The notes under the pieces: model-generated
What the model saw: the letters and a program-made list of their open reading frames with translations, nothing else
Told to the model about the DNA's origin: nothing
Database searches by the model: none
Part shown: in pieces, positions 45,356 to 54,422 of the stretch
Numbering within the stretch: the first letter of the stretch is position 1
How the letters are laid out: every line of letters begins with the position of its first letter
Position numbers and translations under genes: made by a program
NCBI GenBank assembly: GCA_045106475.1
Contig: JBGCEO010000001.1
Location: 36,516-100,515 of the forward strand
From: Granulosicoccus sp045106475
GTDB lineage: Bacteria > Pseudomonadota > Gammaproteobacteria > Granulosicoccales > Granulosicoccaceae
Length of the DNA stretch: 64,000 nucleotides
Reading direction: 5' to 3'

Positions 45356-46315
45356 TCACAGACCCATTGCCGATTTAGCCATGTCCAGTGCCGGTTTGCC
45401 ATCGGTAGTCATGACGCCATCGAGCCAGCCATTTAAAGTATCAGGATTGGCCGTGAGCCAGGCTTTGGCGGCATCCATTGGGTCTTGCCCGTCATCGAGA
45501 ATGGCTCCCATGACCTCGTTTTCCATCGCCAGTGAAAACGAAAGATTATTGAGCAGCTTGCCCACATTAGCGCACTCACTGGTGTAGCCAGCGCGCACAT
45601 TGGTCGCAACTGTTGCACCACCCAGGTTAGGGCCAAAAAAATCATCCCCGCCTTCCAGGTAGCTGAGCTCAAAATTAGCATTCATTGGATGCGGCTCCCA
45701 ACCGAGGAAAACAACCGGCTCGTCACGTTTGGTGGCACGAGCGACTTGTGCCAACATGCCCTGCTCACTGGATTCCACCACTTTGAAATCCTTAAGGCCA
45801 AAGGCATCCTGGTCAATCATGTCCTGAATGAGACGATTGCCATCATTACCCGGCTCAATGCCATAGATGCTCTCGTCAAGCTCATCGGCCTTGGCGGCGA
45901 TATCAGAAAAATTGGCGATACCCATATCCGCTGCTGCCTTGTTTACGGCCAGCGTATACTTTGCCCCTTCGAGATTTGTGCGAACAGTTTCAACGGAGCC
46001 CTCTTCACGGTACGGAGCGATATCGGCTTCCATCGTGGGCATCCAGTTGCCCAGAAACACATCAATATCGCCATTCTTCATGGATGTATAGGTAACTGGC
46101 ACGCTCAGAACTTCAGCTTCAGTCTGGTATCCGATCGCATTGAGAACGGTTGATGTCAGAGCAGTAGTGGCTGTGATGTCGGTCCAGCCTACATCCGAGA
46201 ATCGCACTGTATTACAGCTTTCCGGATCAGCAGCGTTTGCCGAAACTGCTGCGAAGCTTGCATAGATAAACGATGCTCCCAGGGTGCTGAAACGAAATTT
46301 GTTTGAATTTTTCAT
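45356..46315 (-). CDS. choX: Choline/betaine ABC transporter substrate-binding protein
   Basis: A 319-residue periplasmic binding protein with a signal peptide (SFIYASFAAVSANA). Aromatic residues that could form the quaternary-ammonium box are in place: DVGWTDI, FLGNWMPTME, KYTLAV and FLGWEPHPM. This pattern is that of ChoX-type proteins (type 2 fold). The gene is first in choX-choW-choV. Import of choline or betaine suits osmoprotection or use as carbon and nitrogen source. Confidence 0.9.
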   Translation of the reverse strand: MKNSNKFRFSTLGASFIYASFAAVSANAADPESCNTVRFSDVGWTDITATTALTSTVLNAIGYQTEAEVLSVPVTYTSMKNGDIDVFLGNWMPTMEADIAPYREEGSVETVRTNLEGAKYTLAVNKAAADMGIANFSDIAAKADELDESIYGIEPGNDGNRLIQDMIDQDAFGLKDFKVVESSEQGMLAQVARATKRDEPVVFLGWEPHPMNANFELSYLEGGDDFFGPNLGGATVATNVRAGYTSECANVGKLLNNLSFSLAMENEVMGAILDDGQDPMDAAKAWLTANPDTLNGWLDGVMTTDGKPALDMAKSAMGL

Positions 46316-46381
46316 AACTGTCTGCTCCTAAAGTTGTCTTTAGAGCATAAACCAATTGTCTGTAACGGGTACAATCGTCCG

Positions 46382-49300
46382 GTGAATAATCAGCCTCGTT
46401 TGCTCAATTTTGATGACGTTATCGAACTTTGTGGTTCGGTAGCGACGTCTCGCGGTCAAGTCTACAAGGCCAGCGGTGCTGTGCAGGAACTAGACTGGAT
46501 TCCCGACGGCAATGTTCTGTACGGCACGGTGCAAGGCACCGCGTCAGAGCCTTATCATGTGCGCATTACTATCGCACCACACCGTTTTGATGGCGAATGC
46601 TCATGCCCGGTTCGCTATAACTGTAAACATGTCGCTGCCGCTCTATTAAGCTGGATAGAAAAACAGACAGCCACACCTTCTCCTGACGATCAAGCCCTGC
46701 GGGCGGTTAATCGCTGGTTGCAAAAAGTCGTTGAGCAAGGTCGCAAGGCAGCTCCACTGCATGAGCATCATGAACCAGGCGAGCCCTTGCTTTTTTATCA
46801 ACTCGACTCCTCAGCGCTCACGCAAAGTAAATCCGGAATAACACTGCAAATCCTGCAAAGCAGGCTGCTCAAACGAGGTGGTTACGGCAAGGAGACGCCG
46901 TATCGCTACAACGGACACTACTACCACCCCGATTGGGTTTTGCAGAGCGACCGCGCGATTCTAGAACTGGCTGTAGGACGCCAAAGCGATTTCTCCTACC
47001 GAGAGTTAACGATCGATGGGGACATTGGTCATCTGCTTATGAATAAGCTGATCGATAGTGGCCGCTGTTTCTGGGGGTCCGATCGAGAGCAGCCGTTGAC
47101 TCGCAGCTCATCCCGGCAATTGCACTTCGACTGGCAGCTTGGTGAAACCAATGCCTACAGCCTGACTACGCGTTTACCTGATGTCGAGCACTGGCTGCTA
47201 ATACCTGCAGATCCACCCTGGTATGTCGATACGACCGGGTTGAGTGCGGGTCAACTGGAAAACACCCCACCTGTGGCTTTGCTGGCACAATTTGTTGAAG
47301 CCCCGCCGCTTCCTGAGGCGCATGCTCAGGCGGTGAGTAACTATCTGGCGTCACGACTACCAGATGCGGTATTGCCATTACCGACACCGCCGAATTTTGT
47401 GCGCATTGACGAAGCCCCAAAGCCTGTCCTGGTACTGCAATCCAGAGACGACAGCGCCGACATAAAAGATTTCTTTGCATCGATAAAATTCCGCTACGCA
47501 GATTATCTACTGCCCTTTGACGGCATGGAAGCAGAGGCATCACTCGAAGGCAAAACGGCAGACGGTAAACCACTGGTGCTCAAGCGAGATCTTGCTGCAG
47601 AAATTCGTTATGCGGTCGATTTTGGCAAGCAGTTTCCCGAGTTCGAATCTGCACAGGTCAACGATGCGGAATTCTATTCCAGGGCTGACAAGCAACCTCG
47701 ATCACGCGAAATTCAGCGTATTGCTCGAAGCTGGCGTGAGCTGCTCGATGAACGAACTGAATTAGTCAATCGGGGATGGACGGTGCAGGTTCGCGAACCA
47801 TTCGACTTGAGTTTTCAATCGGTAACTCAGGTGGAAGCCACTGTTAGCGAGACCACGTCCAACTGGTTTGACATGGCACTGAAACTCAAACATGGCGAGC
47901 AGAATTTTGATCTGCTGCCACTGGTCATCGATTGGTTGCAAGGTGATTCTCGCGACAGCTCGATACTGCTGCAAGCCGATGACGGACAATGGCTTGAAGT
48001 CGCCCCCGAACTGTTTGCTCCGGTGGCAGAAACTCTGCTTGAACTCTACGATGACCCCAGCGGCAATGAGCAATTACGACTACCCAGACAGCGCGCTGCA
48101 ACATTGGAAACGCTGGAAGATCACTGGAAAAAGCAAGGTGTCAGCGTGGCCTGGCATGATGCAAAACATGTGTTTGATCTGGCTGAAAAACTGCGCAACT
48201 TTGAAGGCGTAGAACGCGGAGCTGCCCCTGATAATGTTCACGCCACCTTACGCCCCTATCAACTCGATGGCATGGCCTGGCTCGGATTTTTAGCGGAGTA
48301 TGGATTCAATGGCATTCTGGCTGATGACATGGGCTTGGGCAAAACGCTCCAAACTCTGGGGCATCTGCAACAAGAACGCGATCTCGGCAGGCTCACTAAA
48401 CCTACACTGATTGTTGCTCCCACCAGCTTGTTAGGAAACTGGCAACGAGAAGCGGCACGCTTTACGCCCAATCTGAAGACCCTGATCTGGCATGGCACTC
48501 AGCGCAAGCTCGGTGACCTGACAAAGAACCCCGTTGATATTGTGATCACCAGTTATGCGCTGGTAACTCGAGATATTGTCGTACTTGGCGAGCAATCTTT
48601 TGGCTGCGTGGTTCTTGATGAAGCCCAGGCGATTAAAAATCCAACTGCAAAGGTCACACAGGCACTCAAAACACTGACGGTAGAAAGACGAATTTGCTTA
48701 ACCGGTACACCACTTGAGAATCATCTTGGTGAACTCTGGTCGCAGTTCGATTTTCTGATGCCAGGCTTTCTCGGTTCTCGCAAGCACTTCAATCGCTATT
48801 TTCGAACACCCATCGAAAATCATGGAAGCTCAGAACGTCAACTGCGCCTCGGTGCGCTGATACGACCATTTCTACTTCGCCGGCGCAAAGAACAGGTGGC
48901 CACCGAATTACCACCCAAGACCGAGATTGTTCGTGAAGTTACGCTGGAACCTGCCCAGGCCCGATTGTACGAAAGCATTCGCGTTAGCATGGAACAACGC
49001 GTTCGCGCTTTGCTGGCCGAACGAGGGCTGGCTCGCAGCCACATAGAAATGCTTGATGCGTTGCTCAAGTTGCGACAAACCTGCTGCCACCCTGCCCTGG
49101 TAAAACTGGATAGTGCACGCGGCATTCATGAGTCAGCCAAAACCGATTTGCTGATGTCGATGCTGGATGAGCTGATTAATGAAGGTAAAAAAATTCTGCT
49201 CTTCTCACAGTTCACAGAAATGCTGGGGTTGATTGAGGCTGAGCTTGAAAAGCGCGGTATCCGTTATGCCAAGCTAACAGGACGAACCCGAAAGCGCGAC

Positions 49301-49669
49301 GAGGTCATCGATTCGTTTCAGCACGGCGAGATTCCATTGTTTCTGATCAGCCTAAAAGCCGGTGGAACCGGCCTCAACCTGACCGCCGCCGATACGGTTA
49401 TTCACTATGATCCCTGGTGGAATCCTGCCGTGGAAAATCAGGCCAGCGATCGTGCCCACCGCATTGGACAGAACAAACCTGTTTTCATCTACAAGTTGGT
49501 TGCAAGTAATACTGTGGAGGAAAAAATCATGGTGATGCAAGCGCAGAAAAAACTCCTGGCTGATCAAACAGTGAACCAGAGCGAAGGTGCCGCCATGCAA
49601 AACCTGACTGCTGACGACATCATGGATCTTTTTTCTGCAGGCGAAGACGAGTCATCATCAGCTGCATGA
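46382..49669 (+). CDS. SWIM zinc-finger SNF2-family helicase
   Basis: A protein of about 1095 residues. An N-terminal SWIM motif (CSCPVRYNCKH, C-x-C-xn-C-x-H) lies near residue 75. A long middle region of unknown fold follows. The C-terminal half is an SNF2-type ATPase: ADDMGLGKTLQ (motif I), VLDEAQAIKN (II), LTGTPLENHLGELW (III), then LLFSQFTEML, SLKAGGTGLNLTAADTVIHY and the arginine-finger motif DRAHRIGQ. It may remodel protein-DNA complexes, for example RNA polymerase; no target is known. The frame opens with TTG at 46334; I favour GTG 46382, but the start is uncertain. Confidence 0.87.
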   Translation: MNNQPRLLNFDDVIELCGSVATSRGQVYKASGAVQELDWIPDGNVLYGTVQGTASEPYHVRITIAPHRFDGECSCPVRYNCKHVAAALLSWIEKQTATPSPDDQALRAVNRWLQKVVEQGRKAAPLHEHHEPGEPLLFYQLDSSALTQSKSGITLQILQSRLLKRGGYGKETPYRYNGHYYHPDWVLQSDRAILELAVGRQSDFSYRELTIDGDIGHLLMNKLIDSGRCFWGSDREQPLTRSSSRQLHFDWQLGETNAYSLTTRLPDVEHWLLIPADPPWYVDTTGLSAGQLENTPPVALLAQFVEAPPLPEAHAQAVSNYLASRLPDAVLPLPTPPNFVRIDEAPKPVLVLQSRDDSADIKDFFASIKFRYADYLLPFDGMEAEASLEGKTADGKPLVLKRDLAAEIRYAVDFGKQFPEFESAQVNDAEFYSRADKQPRSREIQRIARSWRELLDERTELVNRGWTVQVREPFDLSFQSVTQVEATVSETTSNWFDMALKLKHGEQNFDLLPLVIDWLQGDSRDSSILLQADDGQWLEVAPELFAPVAETLLELYDDPSGNEQLRLPRQRAATLETLEDHWKKQGVSVAWHDAKHVFDLAEKLRNFEGVERGAAPDNVHATLRPYQLDGMAWLGFLAEYGFNGILADDMGLGKTLQTLGHLQQERDLGRLTKPTLIVAPTSLLGNWQREAARFTPNLKTLIWHGTQRKLGDLTKNPVDIVITSYALVTRDIVVLGEQSFGCVVLDEAQAIKNPTAKVTQALKTLTVERRICLTGTPLENHLGELWSQFDFLMPGFLGSRKHFNRYFRTPIENHGSSERQLRLGALIRPFLLRRRKEQVATELPPKTEIVREVTLEPAQARLYESIRVSMEQRVRALLAERGLARSHIEMLDALLKLRQTCCHPALVKLDSARGIHESAKTDLLMSMLDELINEGKKILLFSQFTEMLGLIEAELEKRGIRYAKLTGRTRKRDEVIDSFQHGEIPLFLISLKAGGTGLNLTAADTVIHYDPWWNPAVENQASDRAHRIGQNKPVFIYKLVASNTVEEKIMVMQAQKKLLADQTVNQSEGAAMQNLTADDIMDLFSAGEDESSSAA

Positions 49670-49700
49670 TATCGATCGTGAGAACTCGACAATCGCAGTT

Positions 49701-50918
49701 TTAAAACGGTGGTTTTTCCAATCGGGCAGTTCCCATTTTTGAAGGAAACCGCCACGTGCTGTCCTCTCCGGATTCATCAAACCAGGCCCACTTTGCATCT
49801 CTAGCTCCACCATCCACATCATTGTTGAGCTGAATTTCAAATCCAAAGGTTCTATCAACCGGTATTCGAGCCTCCGACAGGTTTATTCTCACTTCCCAGA
49901 GCTGCTGCTCACCGGTACAAAGACACACTGCAAAATCAAACGCTGTACCGTCTATGGGCGTTGATCTGTCTCCCAGTTCAAAGCGTGTTTCGAGGCTTCC
50001 GCTAAAGTTCGGGTTACCGGCACCGTTTCTGGATAACAACGGTATGATTGCGTGGAAATCATCCACGCCGTCGTAACCTGCCCGCTTGCTGTTGTTGCCG
50101 TCCAGGAATATGTCGATAGCATCGTCTTCGAAGGCCGCATCAGAATCACCAAAGGGTGTTTGCAGCGCTCCTGCCTCGCCGAATATCATCAAATACAAAT
50201 AGGTGCCATCATGCATACCAGCCCACTTGTACTGACGATCTTCATCGTCTCGAATTACATTGAAATCTACTAGCACCTTATCAATAGCCAAGGGATTGCG
50301 ATTCTGATCAAGGAACTGCGCATTGTTCCAGATGGAGTCATACTGCCCATCAATAACTGGCGCACGATCGTTAAATAGAATCGTGACAACCGAAGGCGTA
50401 TCTGCAGGATCATTCGAACGAGATCCCGCTATACGTTCAGCAAGATTACCTGCGCCATCATCATCAATATCCAGATCAGGCCTGGGAGACGTTTGGGTGG
50501 AATTCACGACATAGTCTTCGGTTAATATCTCAATTGCCTGGTTCTGATCAACAGCAGAAACCACAGAGCTGTATGAGGCTAATTTCAATTCGCCATCGAG
50601 TTCGGCCGGTAATTCGCTAATACCAGTTTCAAACCATTCGATGAGAAGCTCTGCATCGCTGCCCTCAGGCACCAACACCTCACCAATCCAGACAGGGCGC
50701 AGCTGCTGCACGGTTACTGGAATACTCACGCCGCCGTTAGTCTGAACGCTCACGCGGGGCTCAAGATTACTTTCGTTTATCGCACGCGCGGTTAAAAATT
50801 CCGGGACAGGCAGTTGCAATCCATCAGGCTGATTCAGAACCAGTTCACCAGCAGGATTATCACTGCAGCCAAGAAGTGAGGCGGCGCAAAGCAGTAGAAG
50901 CGAAGTGGTGCGTGTCAT
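49701..50918 (-). CDS. Lipoprotein with C-terminal CBM9/DOMON-like domain
   Basis: A 405-residue surface or periplasmic lipoprotein. The lipobox is LLGC after a short signal. Residues about 30-150 are unassigned. An acidic calcium-type repeat (DIDDDGAGNLAERIAGSRSN) precedes a domain of about 200 residues. That domain resembles carbohydrate-binding family 9 (VIDGQYDSIWNNAQ, DDAIDIFLDGNN, then EVRINLSEARIPVDRTFGFE). I chose the ATG at 50918. An ATG at 51038 overlaps the upstream stop (ATGA) but would put 40 residues before the signal. The ligand is unknown, likely a glycan. Confidence 0.72.
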   Translation of the reverse strand: MTRTTSLLLLCAASLLGCSDNPAGELVLNQPDGLQLPVPEFLTARAINESNLEPRVSVQTNGGVSIPVTVQQLRPVWIGEVLVPEGSDAELLIEWFETGISELPAELDGELKLASYSSVVSAVDQNQAIEILTEDYVVNSTQTSPRPDLDIDDDGAGNLAERIAGSRSNDPADTPSVVTILFNDRAPVIDGQYDSIWNNAQFLDQNRNPLAIDKVLVDFNVIRDDEDRQYKWAGMHDGTYLYLMIFGEAGALQTPFGDSDAAFEDDAIDIFLDGNNSKRAGYDGVDDFHAIIPLLSRNGAGNPNFSGSLETRFELGDRSTPIDGTAFDFAVCLCTGEQQLWEVRINLSEARIPVDRTFGFEIQLNNDVDGGARDAKWAWFDESGEDSTWRFPSKMGTARLEKPPF

Positions 50919-51034
50919 GATCCCATTCAACACTGTTGGTAGAAAGGTTAAGCTACTTAGCTTTGTAATTTTTTTAGTGCGAGAGTTCCTCATTCGACAT
51001 CCAAAGGATTGTGTAGCAATTGACCGACATACAT

Positions 51035-51709
51035 TCATGGCGTTGGGCGATTAACCGTCAAGGTTAATTGACATCCTGCAGGGGCACATTCACCCGACGG
51101 TGCAGACGATCCACCTGATGAACCGGCCGCGCTAGCCAAAAGTCCCAACAACACAACGCCAGCAATAACATAAAAAGTCTTGTTAATTTTGAAACCTGAC
51201 GTTTCTGACTTGCTCTGCTCGCCGCCCGAAGAAGCTGCCACCTGACTACTTGGATCATCGATCACTACCGGAACAATCTGCCTGACAAGGGGGCTGAACG
51301 TGTAACCCCGCACGGTACGGTTCCCACTGGTGTCACGTGCCTGAATGTAGTATTCAATCGGGCTGAAATCCTTGGGATTTGTCGGGATTTGAGCCACATA
51401 GGTTGAAGAAAAAGAAACCCGCATCATCCGATATCGCGAATAGCTAGTTTCACCGGCAAACCGGTAGTAGAGCAACACCGTATCCAGTTCCCGATCATCC
51501 ACCACTGTAGCGACAAAGGTTTGACGTATTCCAGCGTCAGACTGATCCACTATCTCGTGTTCAATCAGCGGCGGCTCGACATCAACGCCAGAATCATCCT
51601 GATCAAACTGAAATTCTGCATCATATTGCGCCAACACCACTCGACTGCTAAGCAACGTCTGTGATATCGCGAATAGTCCGATAATCAGTAAATTTAGGCA
51701 CTTTTGCAT
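51035..51709 (-). CDS. Secreted envelope protein with Ig-like region and C-terminal membrane helix
   Basis: A 224-residue protein of unknown family. A signal peptide runs to about residue 28. The next region (about 45-150) shows the pattern of an Ig-like/fibronectin-like domain (TFVATVVDDRELDTVLLYYR, SPIEYYIQARDTSGN). A Ser/Lys linker leads to a C-terminal hydrophobic helix (TFYVIAGVVLLGLLASAAG) and a short tail with two cysteines. It would be anchored to the inner membrane, or to the outer membrane if processed. It is transcribed just before the CBM9-like lipoprotein and probably acts with it. Confidence 0.7.
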   Translation of the reverse strand: MQKCLNLLIIGLFAISQTLLSSRVVLAQYDAEFQFDQDDSGVDVEPPLIEHEIVDQSDAGIRQTFVATVVDDRELDTVLLYYRFAGETSYSRYRMMRVSFSSTYVAQIPTNPKDFSPIEYYIQARDTSGNRTVRGYTFSPLVRQIVPVVIDDPSSQVAASSGGEQSKSETSGFKINKTFYVIAGVVLLGLLASAAGSSGGSSAPSGECAPAGCQLTLTVNRPTP

Positions 51710-51852
51710 GATCTAACGGTGTTTGCTCTTGTTTTTCGCATTCCAGCTCCGGAAAATCGCAGTGTGACCCAAATCCATATAGGTGCACCACCGTGCGGAC
51801 TACTTGTTAAGATTCAGTCTACAAGTTTACCGACATATCATCTGGACACACT

Positions 51853-52428
51853 GTGAACAAATACAAGCGCTATATCCCCATAGTGGCCGTAATACTTGTG
51901 GCCCTGGGCGTCAACCTCGATCAATTCGGCATAGACCTGAAGGCGCTGTCCAACGGCGGCACTGCTATTTCGTCACCTGCCAACTCGAATGCCTCCAGCG
52001 CCCACGTCGAGCCAGACTACGCGAAATGGTCGAAGACAACGCCAAATATCAACATGTGGCATGTTTTTGCAGGAGAGATCAATCGCAGCGGTAAACCCGT
52101 GGGCTATCACTCGCGTCCTGGCGGCAAGGATCCAGCAGGCGCACGCCTGGTCTCCATACGAGATAAGCCCAATTCTCTGGGAGTCTACACAGCAACCATA
52201 GAGATTCGGGATGGCACGCAATGGAAAAACAAATTTTCCAGCTTCTTCCCTGATTCCATGTCTCGGGATGAGGTGACTGACGCGATCCTCAATGCCTATA
52301 ACGCAAGTAGAGATCCCGAGGCTCAACCTTTCGAAGGGCCCTCAGGTCTTGGTTTTACCATTCAGGGATACACATCGGGGCGTGGTGGCATCAATACGGC
52401 CTTTCCGGTTTACGTCAGAAACCAGTAA
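51853..52428 (+). CDS. EndoU-type nuclease domain protein with N-terminal membrane anchor
   Basis: A 191-residue protein. Residues 5-27 form a hydrophobic helix (signal anchor or signal peptide). After an Asn/Ser linker, residues about 65-190 resemble the bacterial EndoU fold. Two histidines stand 16 apart in HVFAGEINRSG and VGYHSRPGG. Then come KFSSFFPDSMSRDEVTDAI and the C-terminal GGINTAFPVYV, as in EndoU domain proteins. Known members cleave RNA and are often toxins. No obvious immunity gene is adjacent, and no secretion repeat is fused. Location is predicted periplasmic. Confidence 0.72.
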   Translation: MNKYKRYIPIVAVILVALGVNLDQFGIDLKALSNGGTAISSPANSNASSAHVEPDYAKWSKTTPNINMWHVFAGEINRSGKPVGYHSRPGGKDPAGARLVSIRDKPNSLGVYTATIEIRDGTQWKNKFSSFFPDSMSRDEVTDAILNAYNASRDPEAQPFEGPSGLGFTIQGYTSGRGGINTAFPVYVRNQ

Positions 52429-52575
52429 CCCTACATAAGCAACTGTTAACTCGCCGCCACAACTCCTGGATCAATAGCATTTGCAAAGACCTATTGGCGG
52501 TACATCGGCACAATTGTCGCAAGCAATTGTGCCCAGATGCGACCGGCACGCAATCCATGCATTCTTCAGTGATCT

Positions 52576-54294
52576 ATGACTAGTTTTCGCACACGCTCGT
52601 GGACTGCGTCTTTTGTGCTGCTGTTGCTCATCGCTCTGCTCGCAAGCGATTTAGTTTTAGCGCAAAGCACCTCCACAGCTGATGATCCAGCAGAGGCGAC
52701 TAACACTGCATCAAATAACCAAGCTGCAGATGCGACCCAAACCATTGAGCGCCTGGAATACATCCAGGATGTATTGTCGCAAAAGCTAAAAGAGCGCACG
52801 CAATTAGGTGAGCGTATTGAGCTTGCTAATGAGCAGGACAAGAATGATCTGCGTCGGCAGGCCGATGAACTGACAAACGATATTCAACAATTGCGAACCA
52901 CGCTTGAAAGCATCGCAATCGGTGGCGTTGATACCAGCCTTTTCGTTACCCGGGAAGAGGAACCGGAAGGCGACTGGCGGGAAGATGTCGCCTTGATTGC
53001 CCAGCCAGTGATAGACAGTCTCAAAGAGCTGACCGAGAAACCGCGAAGATTAAAGGAACTCAATGATCTGATTGCTCTGCGGCAACTGGAAATGGATACA
53101 GCCAATGAGGCTTTAACCAACCTGGCACCAGAGCTGGAACAATCAACCTCAGCAGATCTTGATAAGACGCTACAGCGTTTTGTCAAAACATGGGAGGGTC
53201 GGCGTGATGATGCGCGCAGTGCCATCGATATTGCACAGTTCCAGATAGCAGACCTTCAAGGCGACAAGTCTATCCCACAGACGATTGTCGAAGCACTTAT
53301 AGGTTTTGTAAAAGGTCGTGGACTTACCATCGTACTCGCGGTTTTGGCAGGCCTGGCTGTATGGTTCGGCGTTAGGTTCATGCTTCGTGGTTATCGGGCA
53401 TCACTGCTCGATAAAACGACTCCCGAAGGCCGCACACGTTATCGACTGGCTGCCTATAGCGTACATGCGCTTACCTTTGTCCTGATACTGATTGCCATTT
53501 TTGTTGTGTTTTACGAGCGCGGTGATGTCCTGCTGTTAGGTTTGCTTATTTTGCTGATTATTGGTCTTGCGCTGGGTGTTCGCAATCTGTTGCCTCGCTA
53601 TGTATCTGAAGCACGTCTACTGTTGAATATCGGCGCGATGCGCGAGGCGGAGCGCATCGTATATCGTGACCTGCCATGGCGAGTAGAGTCGATAAACATG
53701 TACACCGTTTTAAAGAATCCGGAACTACATGGCGTGCTTCGAATACCACTGGCAGAATTCCACGGTGTAAGCTCGCGCCCAACGGGCAAAGACAGTTGGT
53801 TTCCCACCTCAAAGGGCGACATCGTGCTGGTTGACAACGAGACGTTGTTAGAGGTGATTGATCAAAATCCGGATACGGTGGAACTAAGACACCGTGGCGG
53901 TCAGATAATCAGCGTTCCTACCAGTGAGTTTTACAAAAAGGCCATGACAAACTTATCGCGTGGCGGATCGTTTGGTGTTATCAACAAATTTGGCGTTGGC
54001 TACGAGCTTAAGGAGAAGAGCCATGACGCTGTGCCTAAGGCATTGAGAGACAGGGTTAGACAAGCACTGCAAAGTAGTGATCTATCCGATTTTGTAAAAG
54101 ATGTTTTGGTTGAGTTTAGCGAAGTGAGCCCTTCTTCTCTGGACTACTGGATATTCGTTACCATGGATAGCAAAGCCGCAAAGTCCTATCTGCACATTCA
54201 GAGATTGGTTCAATCAGCCTGCGTCGAGATATGCACCGAAGAACAGTGGCCAATACCCTACCCACATCTATCAGTTGTGCGCAAGCCTGCTTAG
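52576..54294 (+). CDS. MscS-family mechanosensitive channel
   Basis: A 572-residue membrane protein. A signal peptide, a charged coiled-coil region (about 50-125) and further periplasmic helices come first. Three membrane helices lie at about 253-345. The last of these (LLLGLLILLIIGLALGVRNL) would line the pore. The MscS beta domain follows (GDIVLVDNETLLEVIDQN, RGGQIISVPTSEFYKKAM), then the alpha-beta C-terminal part. Such channels release solutes under low osmolarity, which is consistent with the nearby choline uptake genes. The 147 bases upstream hold no gene. Confidence 0.88.
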   Translation: MTSFRTRSWTASFVLLLLIALLASDLVLAQSTSTADDPAEATNTASNNQAADATQTIERLEYIQDVLSQKLKERTQLGERIELANEQDKNDLRRQADELTNDIQQLRTTLESIAIGGVDTSLFVTREEEPEGDWREDVALIAQPVIDSLKELTEKPRRLKELNDLIALRQLEMDTANEALTNLAPELEQSTSADLDKTLQRFVKTWEGRRDDARSAIDIAQFQIADLQGDKSIPQTIVEALIGFVKGRGLTIVLAVLAGLAVWFGVRFMLRGYRASLLDKTTPEGRTRYRLAAYSVHALTFVLILIAIFVVFYERGDVLLLGLLILLIIGLALGVRNLLPRYVSEARLLLNIGAMREAERIVYRDLPWRVESINMYTVLKNPELHGVLRIPLAEFHGVSSRPTGKDSWFPTSKGDIVLVDNETLLEVIDQNPDTVELRHRGGQIISVPTSEFYKKAMTNLSRGGSFGVINKFGVGYELKEKSHDAVPKALRDRVRQALQSSDLSDFVKDVLVEFSEVSPSSLDYWIFVTMDSKAAKSYLHIQRLVQSACVEICTEEQWPIPYPHLSVVRKPA

Positions 54295-54309
54295 GAAGGC
54301 TTGCAAGAC

Positions 54310-54355
54310 AAAAAAAGGTGCACCACCAGGCGGAACTTTAACCTGCTGATGCACC
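54310..54355 (-). terminator. Rho-independent terminator of the VIT/VWA gene
   Basis: Read on the minus strand, a hairpin of two stems (GGTGCA/TGCACC outside, CAGG/CCTG inside, with 4-base internal bulges) is followed by TTTTTTT (54316-54310). It starts about 68 bases after the stop at 54423. The plus-strand MscS-like gene also ends 15 bases away, so the hairpin may serve both directions, although only the minus strand has the T run. Confidence 0.8.
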
Positions 54356-54422
54356 GCTTACCGCGATTTAACAAAGCGCGGTTCGACTCCTGCACATGAA
54401 AGATGTGCCCCTGAGCTTAGTC

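Noticed and set aside
54360..54420. tRNA-like 3' end (GGTTCGACTCC) near the MscS gene
   Set aside because: The sequence around the T-loop-like bases pairs at only two of five stem positions and no acceptor or anticodon stem can be formed upstream, so it is not a tRNA.
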